Source of the DNA: Athripsodes cinereus
Taxonomy: Eukaryota > Arthropoda > Insecta > Trichoptera > Leptoceridae
DNA length: 64,000 bases
Direction: 5' to 3'
Assembly (NCBI GenBank): GCA_947579605.1
Contig: OX388325.1
Span: 4,521,572 to 4,585,571 of the forward strand
Numbering within the stretch: the first letter of the stretch is position 1; every line of letters begins with the position of its first letter. Shown piece by piece: positions 1 to 11,126 of the stretch. The translations under genes and the position numbers were made by a program. The notes under the pieces were generated by a model. It ran no database searches and had not been told where the DNA came from. It saw only the letters and a program-made list of their open reading frames with translations.

Positions 1-2
1 AA

Positions 3-1301
3 ATAAGGGATTTAAAAAAGGATGGTCAGGTGTCTGCTCGTAGTAATGTAAAATCATTAAATCCAGTATTGATAAATGGTATACTTTGTGTTGGAGGAAG
101 ACTGAAAAACAGTGAGGTACCTACCCAACAAAAACATCCTATTTTGTTGCCTGCGGGACACGCTTTTACAACATTAATTATAAAGTATTATCATTATACT
201 AATTTACATTTGGGTTTGCAGGGACTGTTGGCGCAGCTACGACTCAAGTACTGGCCATTGTCAGCAAAGAATACGATAAGAAGGGTTCTCAAGCATTGTA
301 TCCTGTGCTTTAGGTACAAGACGCCAGTGAATTACCAAAGGATGGGGGATCTGCCTGCAGACAGAGTCACTGCGACAAGGCCATTTTCAATTGTTGGAGT
401 AGACTATTCAGGTTTCTTCAATATAAAATCAGGTTTTACCAGGAACGCTAAGGTTGTAAAATGTTATATTTGTTTATTTGTTTGTTTTGCCTCTAAGGCA
501 GTGCATCTGGAAGTTGTCACTTCCATGACGACAGAGGCTTTTTTGAATGCATTAAAAAGATTTGTTGCTCGGCGGGGAATGCCAATCAAGATTTATTCAG
601 ATAATGGCACAAATTTCATTGGTGCAAGCAACGATCTTGCCAGAATTTACACACAGTTAAGAGCCTCTGAGGAGGAGATTGTTAATTTTTGTTCTCAACG
701 ATGGATCGACTGGAAATTCATTCCAGCTCGATCAGCCCATTTTGGTTCTCTTTGGGAAGCGGGTATAAAACTAGTAAAAACTCCCTTAAAAAAGGCTTTG
801 AATTCTCAGGTGTTGAATTATGATTCTATGCTTACTTTGATTTGTCAAATCGAAGCCTCCATTAATTCCAGACCAATAACCAGTTTATCCTCTGATCCAA
901 CTGATCTCAACCCACTCACTCCTTCCCATTTTTTGATTGGAGACTCGTTGGCGAGGTTACCTGAACCAGATGTATCACACTTACCAGATAATCGTTTAAA
1001 CCACTACCAAAAGATTATTGCTATGTTCAAGGGTTTTTGGACTAGATGGAGCAGGGAGTATTTCCAGGGACTCCAACAACGGACAAAATGGACACACGGA
1101 AATGAGAGACAATTGAAGGAGGGGGATTTGGTGCTAATAAAGGACGAGACTGTTCCCATGCTTTGGAAACTTGGCAGAGTTGTCCAGACACATCCAGGTC
1201 CAGATAACGTCACCCGAGTTGTCACCTTGAGGACCCAATCTGGACTGACGAAAAGAGCCATCCATCGTGTGGCATTGCTACCAGAACCTTCGGAACAGTG
1301 A
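3..1301 (+). CDS. BEL/Pao retrotransposon pol, integrase part, 5' cut by window edge
   Basis: This is the C-terminal part of a retrotransposon polyprotein, and the frame is open back to the window edge. In order it shows an integrase zinc-binding region (counting from the GTG at 30: H55, H60, C90, C93), the catalytic core with D125 (GVDYSG), D191 (SDNGTNF) and E243 (SLWEAG), and a DUF5641-like C-terminal domain at about residues 345-420 (KEGDLVLIKDE, HRVALLP). This order is typical of BEL/Pao elements, whose integrase inserts the cDNA copy into the genome. All catalytic residues are present and I see no internal stop, so the copy may be young. Protease and reverse transcriptase would lie upstream, outside the window. 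Confidence 0.93.
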   Translation: MRDLKKDGQVSARSNVKSLNPVLINGILCVGGRLKNSEVPTQQKHPILLPAGHAFTTLIIKYYHYTNLHLGLQGLLAQLRLKYWPLSAKNTIRRVLKHCILCFRYKTPVNYQRMGDLPADRVTATRPFSIVGVDYSGFFNIKSGFTRNAKVVKCYICLFVCFASKAVHLEVVTSMTTEAFLNALKRFVARRGMPIKIYSDNGTNFIGASNDLARIYTQLRASEEEIVNFCSQRWIDWKFIPARSAHFGSLWEAGIKLVKTPLKKALNSQVLNYDSMLTLICQIEASINSRPITSLSSDPTDLNPLTPSHFLIGDSLARLPEPDVSHLPDNRLNHYQKIIAMFKGFWTRWSREYFQGLQQRTKWTHGNERQLKEGDLVLIKDETVPMLWKLGRVVQTHPGPDNVTRVVTLRTQSGLTKRAIHRVALLPEPSEQ

Positions 1302-1707
1302 AATACCTTTGTGCGATATTGTTTAATTTTTTCTTTTGTGAAGTGAACTTGAATATATAATAATATGCATTAAACAAACAATAATACAGTACATCAAGAT
1401 TTTAAACTCCAAACAAGACTTACATCAAGATATTAATCATTTATAATAGTTGCACATGAAGCTTATAAACCCAAACAAAATATTTAATTAAAAACATGGA
1501 CATTTAACCTCAAGAAAGAAGATTTATTATGTATATTGTATTTTGTTGTATGTATTTTCAAATATCTTAGCATTGGTAGAGGAAGGATTTAATCATGGGT
1601 TGTAATGGGAAAGTAAATTCATTTTGGTTTAATTAGTTGTTATCTTTATTGTAAAAATGTAAGTCCAATTGATGTTAATATCATCAATCGCTTACAGGGT
1701 GGGAGAA
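1302..1707 (+). other. BEL/Pao 3' untranslated region with polypurine tract
   Basis: AT-rich sequence without an ORF between the integrase stop and the probable LTR. It ends in a purine run (AGGGTGGGAGAA, about 1696-1706), which is the expected plus-strand primer site directly before a 3' LTR. I see no env-like frame. Confidence 0.6.
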
Positions 1708-2110
1708 TGTTGCATACTGCCATCTGTGTGGTGAATTTTGAAGCACTGGTTACTGGCTATACACATGAAATGATGATCTATGGCAAATAAATTAAATTCA
1801 TAGTTTGTCTTTGGTTACGTGTATATAATACACACACACTTTTGATCCAGCTCTCTTCTTCTCCAATACACAGTCAAACAAAAACATTAGCATCAATACT
1901 GTTCTATTTGTTACAAGTTTTACATTAAATTCTACAGTTAAAATAAAAGTGTTTGTTCTGCAAATCCAACAACTCAACATTAGCGATCGTGAAAGGGACA
2001 TAGGCGATCGAGACACAACAACAACCATAAAACTTAAAACAGTTTGTATTACAATATTTACATAAATTGGAATAACTCCTTCAGCTACCTCATTTGTGAG
2101 ATATTCCACT
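1708..2110 (+). mobile_element. Probable 3' LTR of the BEL/Pao element (right end uncertain)
   Basis: It starts TGTTGCATACTGCC directly after the polypurine tract, which is the TG start expected of an LTR. An AATAAA-type signal lies near 1786. The right boundary cannot be fixed without the 5' LTR, so the end given is a guess. Confidence 0.4.
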
Positions 2111-2694
2111 ATGGTATAGTAGTCACGAAAAACAAATTTTACTTACAAGATAAAAAAAAGTGTATTTTTTATGAAAATTGGCAGTTTATGATTCAAATCA
2201 CCACTTTGCAGGCCTAATAAATTTAAAAAAAAATGACATTAGATCTTTTATTTCAATATTTTTTTTTTGCTTGATAAATTGTCACATAACACCACCCTCT
2301 CGTATCGTTAGGTTTAATATTTATTCAAACATCTGATATTTTTCATCTCGTGATTTGAGTTTTTTTTTTTATCTTCAAACAGAATCCCAAAATTTTATTT
2401 CCACACATGACGATGAAAATAATAATAATAATATCTAGTAATAACAAAATTCCAAACGTGCGTAAAAATTAGCATTTGTTTTATTTTTTACGTCATTTGT
2501 TTTTTGATTCGATCGCTTCTGGAAAAAAATAATCAAATCAAAGTTTGACAAAAAGGGGCAGATTTTTTTTATGATTAATCTGGGTTTATTTTGTTTCAAT
2601 CCAAAATCGCACAAATAAAGTAATTATGTGCTTTTGTTGTGAAAATTTTATTTTTTCGAACGACTGTAATAAAAGGCAGGTGTTCGAAAAAATA

Positions 2695-3672
2695 AAGACG
2701 TCTCTATCTATCTATCTATTCCCTTACACCGTATCCCATATGTGCTAGGCAGAGAGAACGGATCGCCATATAGATCTGTCCTTGCATACTTCTTTCACTT
2801 CTTTTTTTTTAAATTCTAACATTTATTTAGATAAGTTACATTTCAAGCACAATTAAATATTCTATTCAAAATGTTCATAAGTTCTCCAGACAGCATTTGC
2901 TGGTGTGAGGAGAAATTAACTTAGCTAGTTTTTGTTTTCTTCTACATTCATATAGTTTTTCATTCACGCAATCGGTTTCTCTTACTCGAAACACGGCCGT
3001 CCTTGAGAAATTGATCTACATGATCAAGCCATGTAGTCCTCGGTGCCCGCGCTTCCTCACACCTAGTGTTGTGGAATTCTCAAGAAATAATTTCTCGGTA
3101 AATTTCTTGAAGTAGAAAATTTTCGGAGAATTTTTTTTTATTTTTTATTTAACAATAAAATAATAATAAATACTTTATTCAATCAATCAATAACAATGTA
3201 CAAATGTTGAGACAATTTATCACCAATATGGCTACAATTAATTATGGAAACAAAAAAATGTTAGGTACCTACATAGAAAAAAGTGGTAAAACTGATGAAA
3301 AATCTTGTTGTTTGACACCCCACATGCCTATATTTAGGTTAGAAAAAAAATTGCAAGTACCTACATGGAAAAAAGTGTTAATAACCTCTGATTTGGGCCT
3401 TAATCAGCCCCACAAATTTTTGGATCAATCAGGTTGGCTGCGAAGTGTACTGGGCGAAAGGTCATAATACCACTAAGAAAAATTATGGAGAGAAATTTCT
3501 TTGGAGAATTTTCTCTTCTCACATCACTACTCACACCCCTTCTTTCAGACAAGTATATAATCTTTATCACTCTTTCCCCTTCCATTCGTTCCACATGACC
3601 AAACCACCTCAATTTATTTACACGCATTCTATCCACAACACTCCTCTTGCATACACTCACTCATCCACTCAA
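2695..3672 (-). pseudogene. Non-LTR retrotransposon 3' end, family A (RTE-like), split by a hAT MITE
   Basis: Read on the minus strand it encodes NKLRWFGHVERM and the start of a YLSERRGV segment. It is then interrupted by the MITE at 3064-3529 and resumes with the GRPR-like region and the 3' tail. The tail is a (TAGA)n microsatellite at 2700-2720. This C-terminal segment recurs throughout the window (family A) and resembles the extreme C-terminus of RTE-like endonuclease-reverse transcriptases. Only the 3' end is present, as expected for 5'-truncated retroposition. Confidence 0.8.
3064..3529. mobile_element. hAT-type MITE, 466 bp, with 8-bp target duplication
   Basis: The ends are TAGTGTTGTGG and CACATCACTA (inverted, TAGTGATGTG). 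They are flanked on both sides by CTCACACC (3056-3063 and 3530-3537). The 8-bp duplication and the TAGTG termini fit the hAT superfamily. There is no transposase frame. Repeated GAGAAATTTCTC motifs lie near both ends. It sits inside family A retrotransposon sequence, so it is the younger insertion. Confidence 0.88.
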
Positions 3673-3679
3673 TAAAAAC

Positions 3680-3842
3680 GTTTTACACCTTAAATTCTGC
3701 AGTGATGAGGTTTGCCACCCATCCTGAATGTATCATTTATTAGTTGGCACAGAGAGGACAGCTTGCAGGTTTGTTATATGCAGCTGGTCTGCTGGTTACT
3801 CTATTTATGGGATTATGCCGTAATGGGAACTATCCCAACTAT
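3680..3842 (+). repeat. Family B non-LTR 3' end fragment
   Basis: Contains the signature ATGAGGTTTGCCACCC followed by CCTGAATG, shared with 6812-7075, 13500-13905, 32385-32500, 50685-50745 and 53940-54190. In better copies the family ends in a (TAG)n tail. Here the sequence is degraded and ends in GCCGTAATGGGAAC. Confidence 0.7.
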
Positions 3843-4089
3843 ACTATATAAGTAGTAATAATATCAAAAGATTGTTGAAATTAGATATTTTCCGGGATAT
3901 TTCAGGATTCCAAGGATATTCCAAAAGATATTATTTGATGAATCATTGATTCTTTTCATAGTGTCAGTTATCTTAGTAGTAAACACATATCTGTGTACCA
4001 GAGCGAAACTACGCCATGTCACTAGGCGCCATTTTTAAGTATGTTAGTCCAAAGTTTGTTTTTACAGGAGAGTGTTAGATTAATAAAGT

Positions 4090-4205
4090 TTATTAATAAT
4101 AATAATAACTAGACAACTTTTTTTTAAGATGTGCCGTTTTGTGGAAAAACCACCGCAAGGGCCCATTCAAGAATCATAACACCTCTTGAACAATAGGGTT
4201 TTTAA
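4090..4205. repeat. Short dispersed repeat following (AAT)n
   Basis: Begins with an AAT run and contains GTGGAAAAACCACCGCAAGG. A second copy with the same order lies at 8245-8348. Probably a non-LTR 3' remnant; the family is not recognised. Confidence 0.45.
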
Positions 4206-4399
4206 CCTCGCCTTGAACATCTTCACACTCTCCAGTTAGTCTGAGTATGCAAATCATAGGGAATTTCATTCCACAGCAACAGACCATCCACACAGAAGGC
4301 ACGGTCAACAAATTGTCACCCAAACGGATAAATAGAAATCCTTGGACGAGGTTCAGCACTATCTTCTAAAAACGAGTTGGCTTAAATATTATGTATATT

Positions 4400-4902
4400 T
4401 AGTGATGTGAGAAGAGAAAATTCTCCAAAGAAATTTCTCGAGAACGAGAAATTTCTCCTCTGATGGAAGAGAAATTTCTCTCCATAATTTTTCTTAGTGG
4501 TATTATGACCTTTCGCCCAGTACACTTCGCAGCCAACCTGAATGATCCAAAAATTCTGGGGCAGATTAAGGCCTAAATCAGAGGTTATTAACACTTTTTT
4601 TCCATGTACGTACCTGCAATTTTTTTTAAACTTAAATATGGGCATGTGGGGTGTCAAACATCAAGATTTTTCATCAGTTATTAGCAATTTTTTCTATGTA
4701 GGTACCTAACATTTTTTTGTTTCCATAATTAATTGTAGCCATATTGGTGATAAATGGTCTCAACATTTGTACATTGTTATTGATTGGTTGAATAAAGTAT
4801 TTATTATTATTTTACTGTTAAATAAAATATAAAAAAAATTCTTCGAGAAATTTACCGAGAAATTTCTCGGTAAATTTCTCGTAAAAATATTTTTTTTTCT
4901 TA
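4400..4902. mobile_element. Second copy of the hAT-type MITE, opposite orientation
   Basis: It starts TAGTGATGTGAGAAG and is flanked by TGTATATT at 4392-4399 and 4903-4910, an 8-bp target duplication. The interior is the reverse complement of the element at 3064-3529. The right end is altered (it ends TTCTTA instead of the expected terminal motif), so this copy is probably immobile. Together the two copies form a long inverted repeat with roughly 870 bp between them. Confidence 0.8.
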
Positions 4903-5419
4903 TGTATATTTCTATGATTTTAATTTTATTTTGATTTTGTATATTAATTTCTTATGTAGGTAAATTTTTTAATTTTAATTTCATTACCGGGTTAGTTGTA
5001 AGACATCGCATTCTAGCGATAAACTCGCCCTCTGTACATTGAATAACTGATATTTTTATGACACTTTATATTAATTTGAAATAATATTACCAATGTACAA
5101 TGAAGAATAAAATAAATAAATAAATTCAACATAGCTCTTTTCTGTAAATGCATGGATTTTTTTTTATTTTTTTTTTGTTCCAATAGTATTACATACAAAA
5201 TAATACAACATCCATTTTTAAAGACTGTGTGCTACTTGACGTCCCATTTATTTTTGTTTGAAATAATTTCATAAATACTCTTTTTGACTTTTTTTCCATT
5301 CATAAGTTATGCTGTGATACTGATAGTTGTGTTGTTCTTTTTTTGTGTTTTTTTTTATTATGATTGTTGTGTCTTAATATTCTACACTTGTATATACATC
5401 ATATGAACTATGTATGTAA

Positions 5420-5476
5420 ATGTATAACAACATGTAAAAGGCTAGCGCCGTGAATTGTTAATAAATAAATAAATAT
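5420..5476 (+). repeat. Non-LTR 3' tail with AAAGGCTAGCGCC motif
   Basis: The sequence AAAGGCTAGCGCCGTGAATTG followed by (AAATA)n has the form of a retrotransposon 3' terminus. Related ends (AAAGGCGAAAGCCG, or inverted) occur at 10030-10090 and 31245-31530. Confidence 0.5.
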
Positions 5477-5585
5477 AAAACATCATTATGGAATAATATA
5501 TTGCCCCACTAGACCAAAATCTGTTCTGGGGCAATACTAAAAAAAATAACTAAGAAAAATAAGACAATAAAACATAATCTAATAA

Positions 5586-6047
5586 CATAATGATTTAGCA
5601 ATTAAACATAATCTTTTAAACTCACAAATAGTAATACCTTATTATAAATACAACCCGGAACCGGTTTTAGAAAATCAAAATTACAGGCTCTATTATGATA
5701 AAACCATAATAACAGATAGACAAATACATCATAATAGACCCGATTTAGTATTACATGATAAACGTAATAAAATAACGTACCTAATAGACATCGCTGTTCC
5801 AAATACACATAATATACAAACAACCGTCGTAGAAAAAATACGTAAATATACAGAACTAGCAGGAGAAATAAAAAATATTTGGCATTCTAGATCCGTTTAT
5901 ATAATACCTTTAGTCATGTCAGCTACAGGGGTAACTCCGAAATATTTAATAAATAATTCACAAAAATTAGATTTACCGGTTAATTTGTATATTAAAATTC
6001 AAAAATCTATTATAATAAACACTTGTAATATTGTAAAAAGTTTTTGA
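5586..6047 (+). pseudogene. R4/Dong-like non-LTR retrotransposon, endonuclease C-terminus (relic)
   Basis: One open frame from 5586 encodes the start LAIKHNLL, then PYYKYNPEP, the nuclease motif RPDLVLHDKRN with the following YLIDIAVP, and KYTELAGEIKNIWH. It ends near NIVKSF at a TGA (6045-6047). This arrangement (PD followed by D) is the restriction-like endonuclease of R2/R4-type elements, which nicks target DNA for target-primed reverse transcription. Compared with the copy at 28440, one A is missing in the final A-run, so this copy stops early. The reverse transcriptase part is absent (5' truncation). Confidence 0.82.
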
Positions 6048-6290
6048 ACACAGATATTTCAGGCACAATGCTGGTATTTTAGACCCGCGTTCTGAGCCTA
6101 ATCCTTTGATATCCTGTATATCTGGATAGGTGAATTTTTCCCGGCATTAGACTGTTAAGTTTTTGTGTGACCATGACTGATCATATGGAGACTTATCTGG
6201 TTGTATAATGCTGAGAAGTGTGGATGGCAATTTTGCCGCCGCGTTTCTATTTTATTTTTGTGAGGGGCTAGCTGTTTATTTGACTGAAAA
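6048..6290 (+). mobile_element. 3' untranslated end of the R4/Dong-like element
   Basis: Shared with the copies at 28650-29105 and, inverted, 31808-32000: the stretch through GGCACAATGCTGGTATTTT, then GTGTGACCATGACTGATCA, then GCTGAGAAGTGTGGATGGC. It ends near (AAATA)n. Confidence 0.75.
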
Positions 6291-6774
6291 ATAAATAAAT
6301 ATGTAGTGCAGTTTCGCTCCTATATACAGCTGATACGTAATCTGGAAAACAGAATATTGCATTGTTACAGCGGAACAATAGACGTTAGCTGATAAGGAAG
6401 TGATTGAATAAATGATAATCTATTATATATATATAAGTGTATATAATAGATAGTATAATAGTATATATCATAACGTGAAAAAAATAAAAATAATACCGAA
6501 AATAACGAAAAACTAAATTCCATTACTTATTTTTTACTATATTTTTAACCAGAATGCCAAGAATTAGCATTTTTAGATGATGGTCATGGACATGTGTTTG
6601 GAAGTGTGATAGAAGCGCCACTCACGGCGACTTTTGGGATGCGTTTATGCGTGCACAGATGACACATGTCCGTCCTAAATGAACATTTGTTTTTTAGTTC
6701 ACAGCATCATTTGTCGCAAATGATGCTGTGCGCCGCGCCGACGCACTCGGCAAAAATCTCTATTTTTTTATTTA

Positions 6775-7350
6775 CTAGCTGACCTGGCAAACGTTGTTTT
6801 GCCATATATACACTATCCCGTGGAGGACCCGGTAAAGAATTGTTCTCCCACTCTTCTGCGTAAATTTTCGAGTGTCCTGTAAAAGGCAGGTGTTCGAAAT
6901 AATGAAGACATTTTACATCTTAAATTCAGCGATGAGGTTTGCCACCCATCCTGAATGTCTTGATTTTATATTGGCACAAAGAGGACAATTTGCATGTTTC
7001 TTACATGCAGCTGATCTGCTGGCTACCCCACTTGTGGGATATGCCGTGATGGTATAGTAGTAGTAGTAGTACATTATACCATATACCTACTTATATCGCT
7101 ATAAAAAAATATGAGTTGATGGTAGAAAGGTGAAAATTTAGGGCTGTATGTATTTTTAGTGCCTCACCATCAAAAAAATTGGAGTGGTAGCCTTAACTTT
7201 TAGGGGTATGAAAACTAGATTTTGCTGATTCTCAGACCAACCCCATAAGCACACAAAACTTCATCAAAATCGTTCCAGCCGTTTCGGAGGAGTATGATAA
7301 CAAACATCGTGACACGAGAATTTCATATACCTATTGGATAACATAGGGAC
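6775..7350 (+). repeat. ACTAGCTGACC dispersed repeat, split by a family B insertion
   Basis: Begins ACTAGCTGACCTGGCAAACG and resumes after 7075 with a segment running to CCGTTTCGGAGGAGTATGAT. The same blocks in the same order, inverted, lie at 20290-20975, 32895-33123 and 45665-45998. No coding sequence is visible and the class is not recognised. Confidence 0.65.
6812..7075 (+). repeat. Family B non-LTR 3' end with (TAG)n tail
   Basis: The longest plus-strand copy. It contains CCTGTAAAAGGCAGGTGTTC, the CCACCCATCCTGAATG signature and a short frame ending LLATPLVGYAVMV directly before (TAG)5. Similar CCATATA sequence on both sides may be a degraded target duplication. The microsatellite tail is typical of RTE-like retroposition. 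Confidence 0.7.
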
Positions 7351-7464
7351 ACACACAGTATGTTGATAAAACATTTATGAAAAATAAAAAGAGAGAATAA
7401 TTTTGATCTGATCAGGCCAACCCACCAATCACGCTTATCTACAGTATAGTATTAAAACATTAAA

Positions 7465-7595
7465 CTACATCAGAGCGAAGGGAATGTCGTGGGAAGAGGT
7501 GACGCGATTGGCACAGAGACGCTCAGAATGAAGGAGGCTGGTTTCTGCCCTGTCCTCCAGAGAATCGTCGAGGGCGATGATGATGATGATGACAA
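7465..7595 (+). repeat. Family C non-LTR 3' end with (GAT)n tail
   Basis: Encodes MSWEEVTRLAQRRSE and ends in (GAT)n. Copies lie at 17392-17520, 26985-27100, 51425-52084 (minus, longest) and 56530-56665. It is the C-terminal end of an RTE-like reverse transcriptase. Confidence 0.75.
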
Positions 7596-9370
7596 AAAAA
7601 AAACAATTTGAAAGTTTATAATTTCAATCTCGTACCAATAATCAGTAATGGTGTAACTGTTCACATGAATAATTATTTTTAACACATTAATATTTAAACT
7701 TATTTGATACAATATTTCTACACTTATCAATATGCAAGTCCTACTCACTGTTGCTTTAAATAAGGTGCATAACTCATCGCTGATTTCAAGATGTTAATAA
7801 TAATAATAATCAGATAATAAAATATCTTGATCTTGCTTACGAAATCAGAGATATTTGGAGAACACCTACCACAATCATCGTGCCCATAGTGTTGTCTGTG
7901 AATAATTTTAATACCTAAGAGTCTGTCAAACGATCTCAGAAAACTGGGAGTAAATGATAGGCTCAAATACAGCATGCAGAAGGCCGTACTTCTATCGTCC
8001 ACCAGGATAGTAAGAAGGTTTTTGTCCCTGTAGCTCTGTAAGTGATCTCCCATGATTGTACTATTTCATAGAACATCATGGAAGAATCAATTCGAATAAT
8101 GTTGGGGTTCTACATTTTGAATATAAATTTATTTTAATATTTTTTTTTTTTTTATTTAATGTTATATTTAAATTTAATTGTTAATCTCATATGGTGTTCA
8201 AAATGTAGAATCTAATATTGTTTTGTTAAATAAATGAGATATGAATAATAATAATAATAACTAGACAATTTATTCAAGATGCGCTGTGTTTTGTGGAAAA
8301 ACCACCGCAAGGGTCAAGAATCATAACAACTCCTGAACGATAGGGTTACCTTAGTCTTATTGTCTTATTTGTAATACTTTATGACCATTTTCCTTTTGCA
8401 GGACATTCCAAAAGCTTCAGAAGAGAATGGATGACCTATTCATTGCCAGAGATCCCACACAATAAAAATTTAAACGTATTATACTGTTTCCAAAATAGAT
8501 AACACATTTGACAGAATATATTGTATACATACCTACATATATAGTTGATTTTCTAAATCAGAAAATATAAAGAGAGGAATAAAAGAAGAGGGAGTGAGGG
8601 AAGAGATAGAGAGAAGGCTGGGGTTGGAAGTTGTCAAAGATTGATTAATACACTTTCAGGGTAGACATAACACTGTAGAGATGGTGAGCGGTGACATAAA
8701 CCATGAGACAAACCAACATATATGTATGTCACCGCTCGATGGATAGATAAGCCGGTTTACTAAATAGCTAGGTGGATAGTTTAACAAATCTTGTCCACAC
8801 CGAAGGTGCCATAGGGGACAGCCTGAAGGGCTGGTGGACCAAATCAGTGCCAAAAGGTCTGTGGAATCTTCTGACTACACTCCTTCGATGTCTCTCTAGC
8901 CGAGAGAAGCAAACATAGCAATAATACATATATCTATACAAAATAAATCAAATAAACAAGTTTAGTCTTCTTAATATAGTTTACAAAAGTAAAAAATCTT
9001 CTTCTCCTTCTCCTTGGGCAATTATTAGTCCCACATGGTGGCGGGGTCTGCCTTTCTTCTCTTGTTTTTACAAAAGTAAAAAAAAGTACGTAAAATATTT
9101 ACAAGAATCACATGGCACTACGGGACTTAAACGTTGCATTGAATAGTCCGGCTAAACTTCCGTTAGTCATTCAACTGAATGGCGGCATTCAACAAACCCC
9201 CTAGCCATTTAGTTAACTGACTAATTCAAGTATCTGATAGCGACATAATATACATATACATACACACATAATATATACAGTCCACAAAATGACATATTAA
9301 GTACCTATACAGAATAATGTAAGATTCAAAATACAAATTGAAGAAGAACGTTAATGGAATAAATGCCGTA
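7596..9370. other. Region without recognisable genes
   Basis: AT-rich sequence. I can support only a short dispersed repeat at 8245-8348 (paired with 4090-4205), a pyrimidine-rich stretch near 8998-9065 that shares TTATTAGTCCCACATGGTG-like sequence with 54945-54970, and otherwise unassigned sequence. The segment 8650-8900 has a less AT-rich composition but no coding frame I recognise. Confidence 0.5.
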
Positions 9371-9374
9371 GAGA

Positions 9375-9560
9375 TGCGTTGACTGAAAAGAATGTTTGGT
9401 AAAACGTTTGCTTGATAGAGTGAAGAATGAGGATATTAGAAGAATGAACGTATGCAAAAAGAGTGTTGTGGATAGAATGCGTGTATATATGTTACGATGG
9501 TTTGGACATGTTGAGCGAATGCAAGATGAAATGGTAAAGAAGAGGATGTATTTTTAATCC
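9375..9560 (+). pseudogene. Family A non-LTR C-terminal fragment
   Basis: Contains the DNA for a diverged VDRMRVYMLRWFGHVERM motif, then decays after KKRMYF. It lacks the GRPR and tail sections seen at 12595-13000. Confidence 0.7.
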
Positions 9561-9632
9561 TTGTTAATTGTATGATTTTTTTTTTATACGCAGCACGCCT
9601 CGATACAGGGCAACCTAGTGAAGCTGCAGCAA

Positions 9633-9712
9633 CTTAATTGTAGCCATATTGGTGATAAATTGTCTCAACATTTGTACTTTGTTGTTTGTTGATTGAATAA
9701 AGTATCTATTTT
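9633..9712. repeat. Partial third copy of the 3064/4400 hAT MITE interior
   Basis: It shares TTGTAGCCATATTGGTGATA and the following block with the interiors of the two hAT MITEs. No ends are visible. Confidence 0.6.
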
Positions 9713-10029
9713 TTATTATTTTTTATCTGAAAAAGGGGGTATGTATGCATCAGTATCACTATGCCAGTGTTGGCATCTTCGACCCTACCACGTCTTGAAA
9801 CACCTTGAGACCCACACATCCATGAATACTTTCAAGTGTGCAGAGTTTGTGGCATTTAAAAACAAGTGTTTTTTTTTCCCCAAACCAAACCAATATCAGA
9901 AGAAATAAGTTTTTTTTAAGATATTAGATATTAAAATTGTAAACCTATTTTTGATTTATGTCTTGAACACAAATAATATTTTTTTTTGTTTATTTTTGTT
10001 TTAATATGTATGTAAGGATTGTCTTGTAT

Positions 10030-10092
10030 TATTTTGAAACTGTCAAAGGCGAAAGCCGTTTATTGCTTAAATAAATAAATAAATAAATATTT
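10030..10092 (+). repeat. Non-LTR 3' terminus with (AAATA)n tail
   Basis: The sequence AAAGGCGAAAGCCGTTTATT, then four to five AAATA units. The same type of end occurs at 5420 and 40445, and inverted at 31245. Confidence 0.55.
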
Positions 10093-10124
10093 ATTATTGA
10101 GGTGCACAACATTTAATAAATACG

Positions 10125-10322
10125 TCAATAAATCTCCTTCGACATCCATCAAGAGGGAGACCAAAGAATACCTGGATGACACAATGCAATAGAATCCTGC
10201 TGAGAAATGGCCTGGATGAAGATGATTATAAGAAACAGAAGGATATAACCTCAGAACGAGAAGAGCCGACACCAACAGCCTTCAGTGGCAATAAGTTGGG
10301 ACAGTGCCAGGAAGAAGAAGAA
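10125..10322 (+). pseudogene. Family D non-LTR C-terminal fragment with GAAGAAG tail
   Basis: Encodes HPSRGRPKNTWMTQC, then degenerate sequence with AGAACGAGAAGAGCCGAC and an AGGAAGAAGAAGA end. A second copy lies at 11305-11446. The GRPK motif is typical of RTE-like C-termini. Confidence 0.7.
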
Positions 10323-10506
10323 CAGATGTTTGATATATAATCAGTTGAATCAGCAAAACTTATACAAATAATCAAACATCACTGTTTTCACTGGCGCCCT
10401 TGAGACGGTCTAGAGACTGTAAAACGGCATCATAAATAAAATCATCCAAAATCATCATCATCCAAATCATGCACACGACATCAATAGATACATTCATTGG
10501 ATCATT

Positions 10507-10681
10507 GGCCCTAGTCAAAACACATTTAAGCGTTTCGTTTTCGTTCAAACGCGGACGACGTTGCGAGAACGCGTCAATTTTCGGAGGTTAAATACACAAG
10601 TGGGTCCCAAAATTGACGCGTTCTCGCAACCTCGTCTTGTTTGAACGAAAACGTAACGCTAAAATGTGTTTTGACTAGGCC
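10507..10681. mobile_element. Foldback MITE, 175 bp, arms about 73 bp
   Basis: The left arm begins GGCCCTAGTCAAAACACATT and the right arm ends with its inverse (ACTAGGCC). The arms share GTTGCGAGAACGCGTCAATTTT-type sequence near the centre and are separated by about 30 bp. No ORF. A target duplication could not be fixed. Local GC is clearly higher than the surroundings. Confidence 0.8.
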
Positions 10682-11126
10682 TACATATATAGACATCTCG
10701 CAAACAAACTCTCATACCTAGATTTAACATGTTCAAGATTCCTTCACATTTGGAAATGTAAAGTACACTTATTCTTTATGATGAATTATAAATATTTTCT
10801 CTTCTCCTCTTTTAAAACTTGAGGATTTATTACGGTAATCCTTAGATTAACTTTTATAGAGCTTTTAAGCTCTACATACCATAAATCAAAAGTTTTCCGT
10901 GAGATTTATTAGTATTAATCCACTATTAGGCACAAAAACACATACAGTGACATACTCACTCTAAACAGGATGTTTGAAAAGTCAAGAAATGTGCTTTGTC
11001 CAAGTAAGCTACCGGGCAACATGGTAGCTTATTGTTCTGATTATTTTGAAACATGAATTAAATCCAAATACACCCCGAGACACTCTCATATTAAGCAATC
11101 TATTTTATTTATTTTATACTTCTAGT

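Noticed and set aside
3204..3467. Protein-coding ORF and its minus-strand counterpart at 4382-4657
   Set aside because: Both are chance frames in the two copies of the hAT MITE.
7560..7595. Functional (GAT)n microsatellite as regulatory site
   Set aside because: The same tail follows each family C copy, so it is a retroposon tail.
10507..10681. Rho-independent style terminator or structured ncRNA
   Set aside because: The long inverted arms without other signals, in a eukaryotic transposon-rich setting, fit a MITE better.
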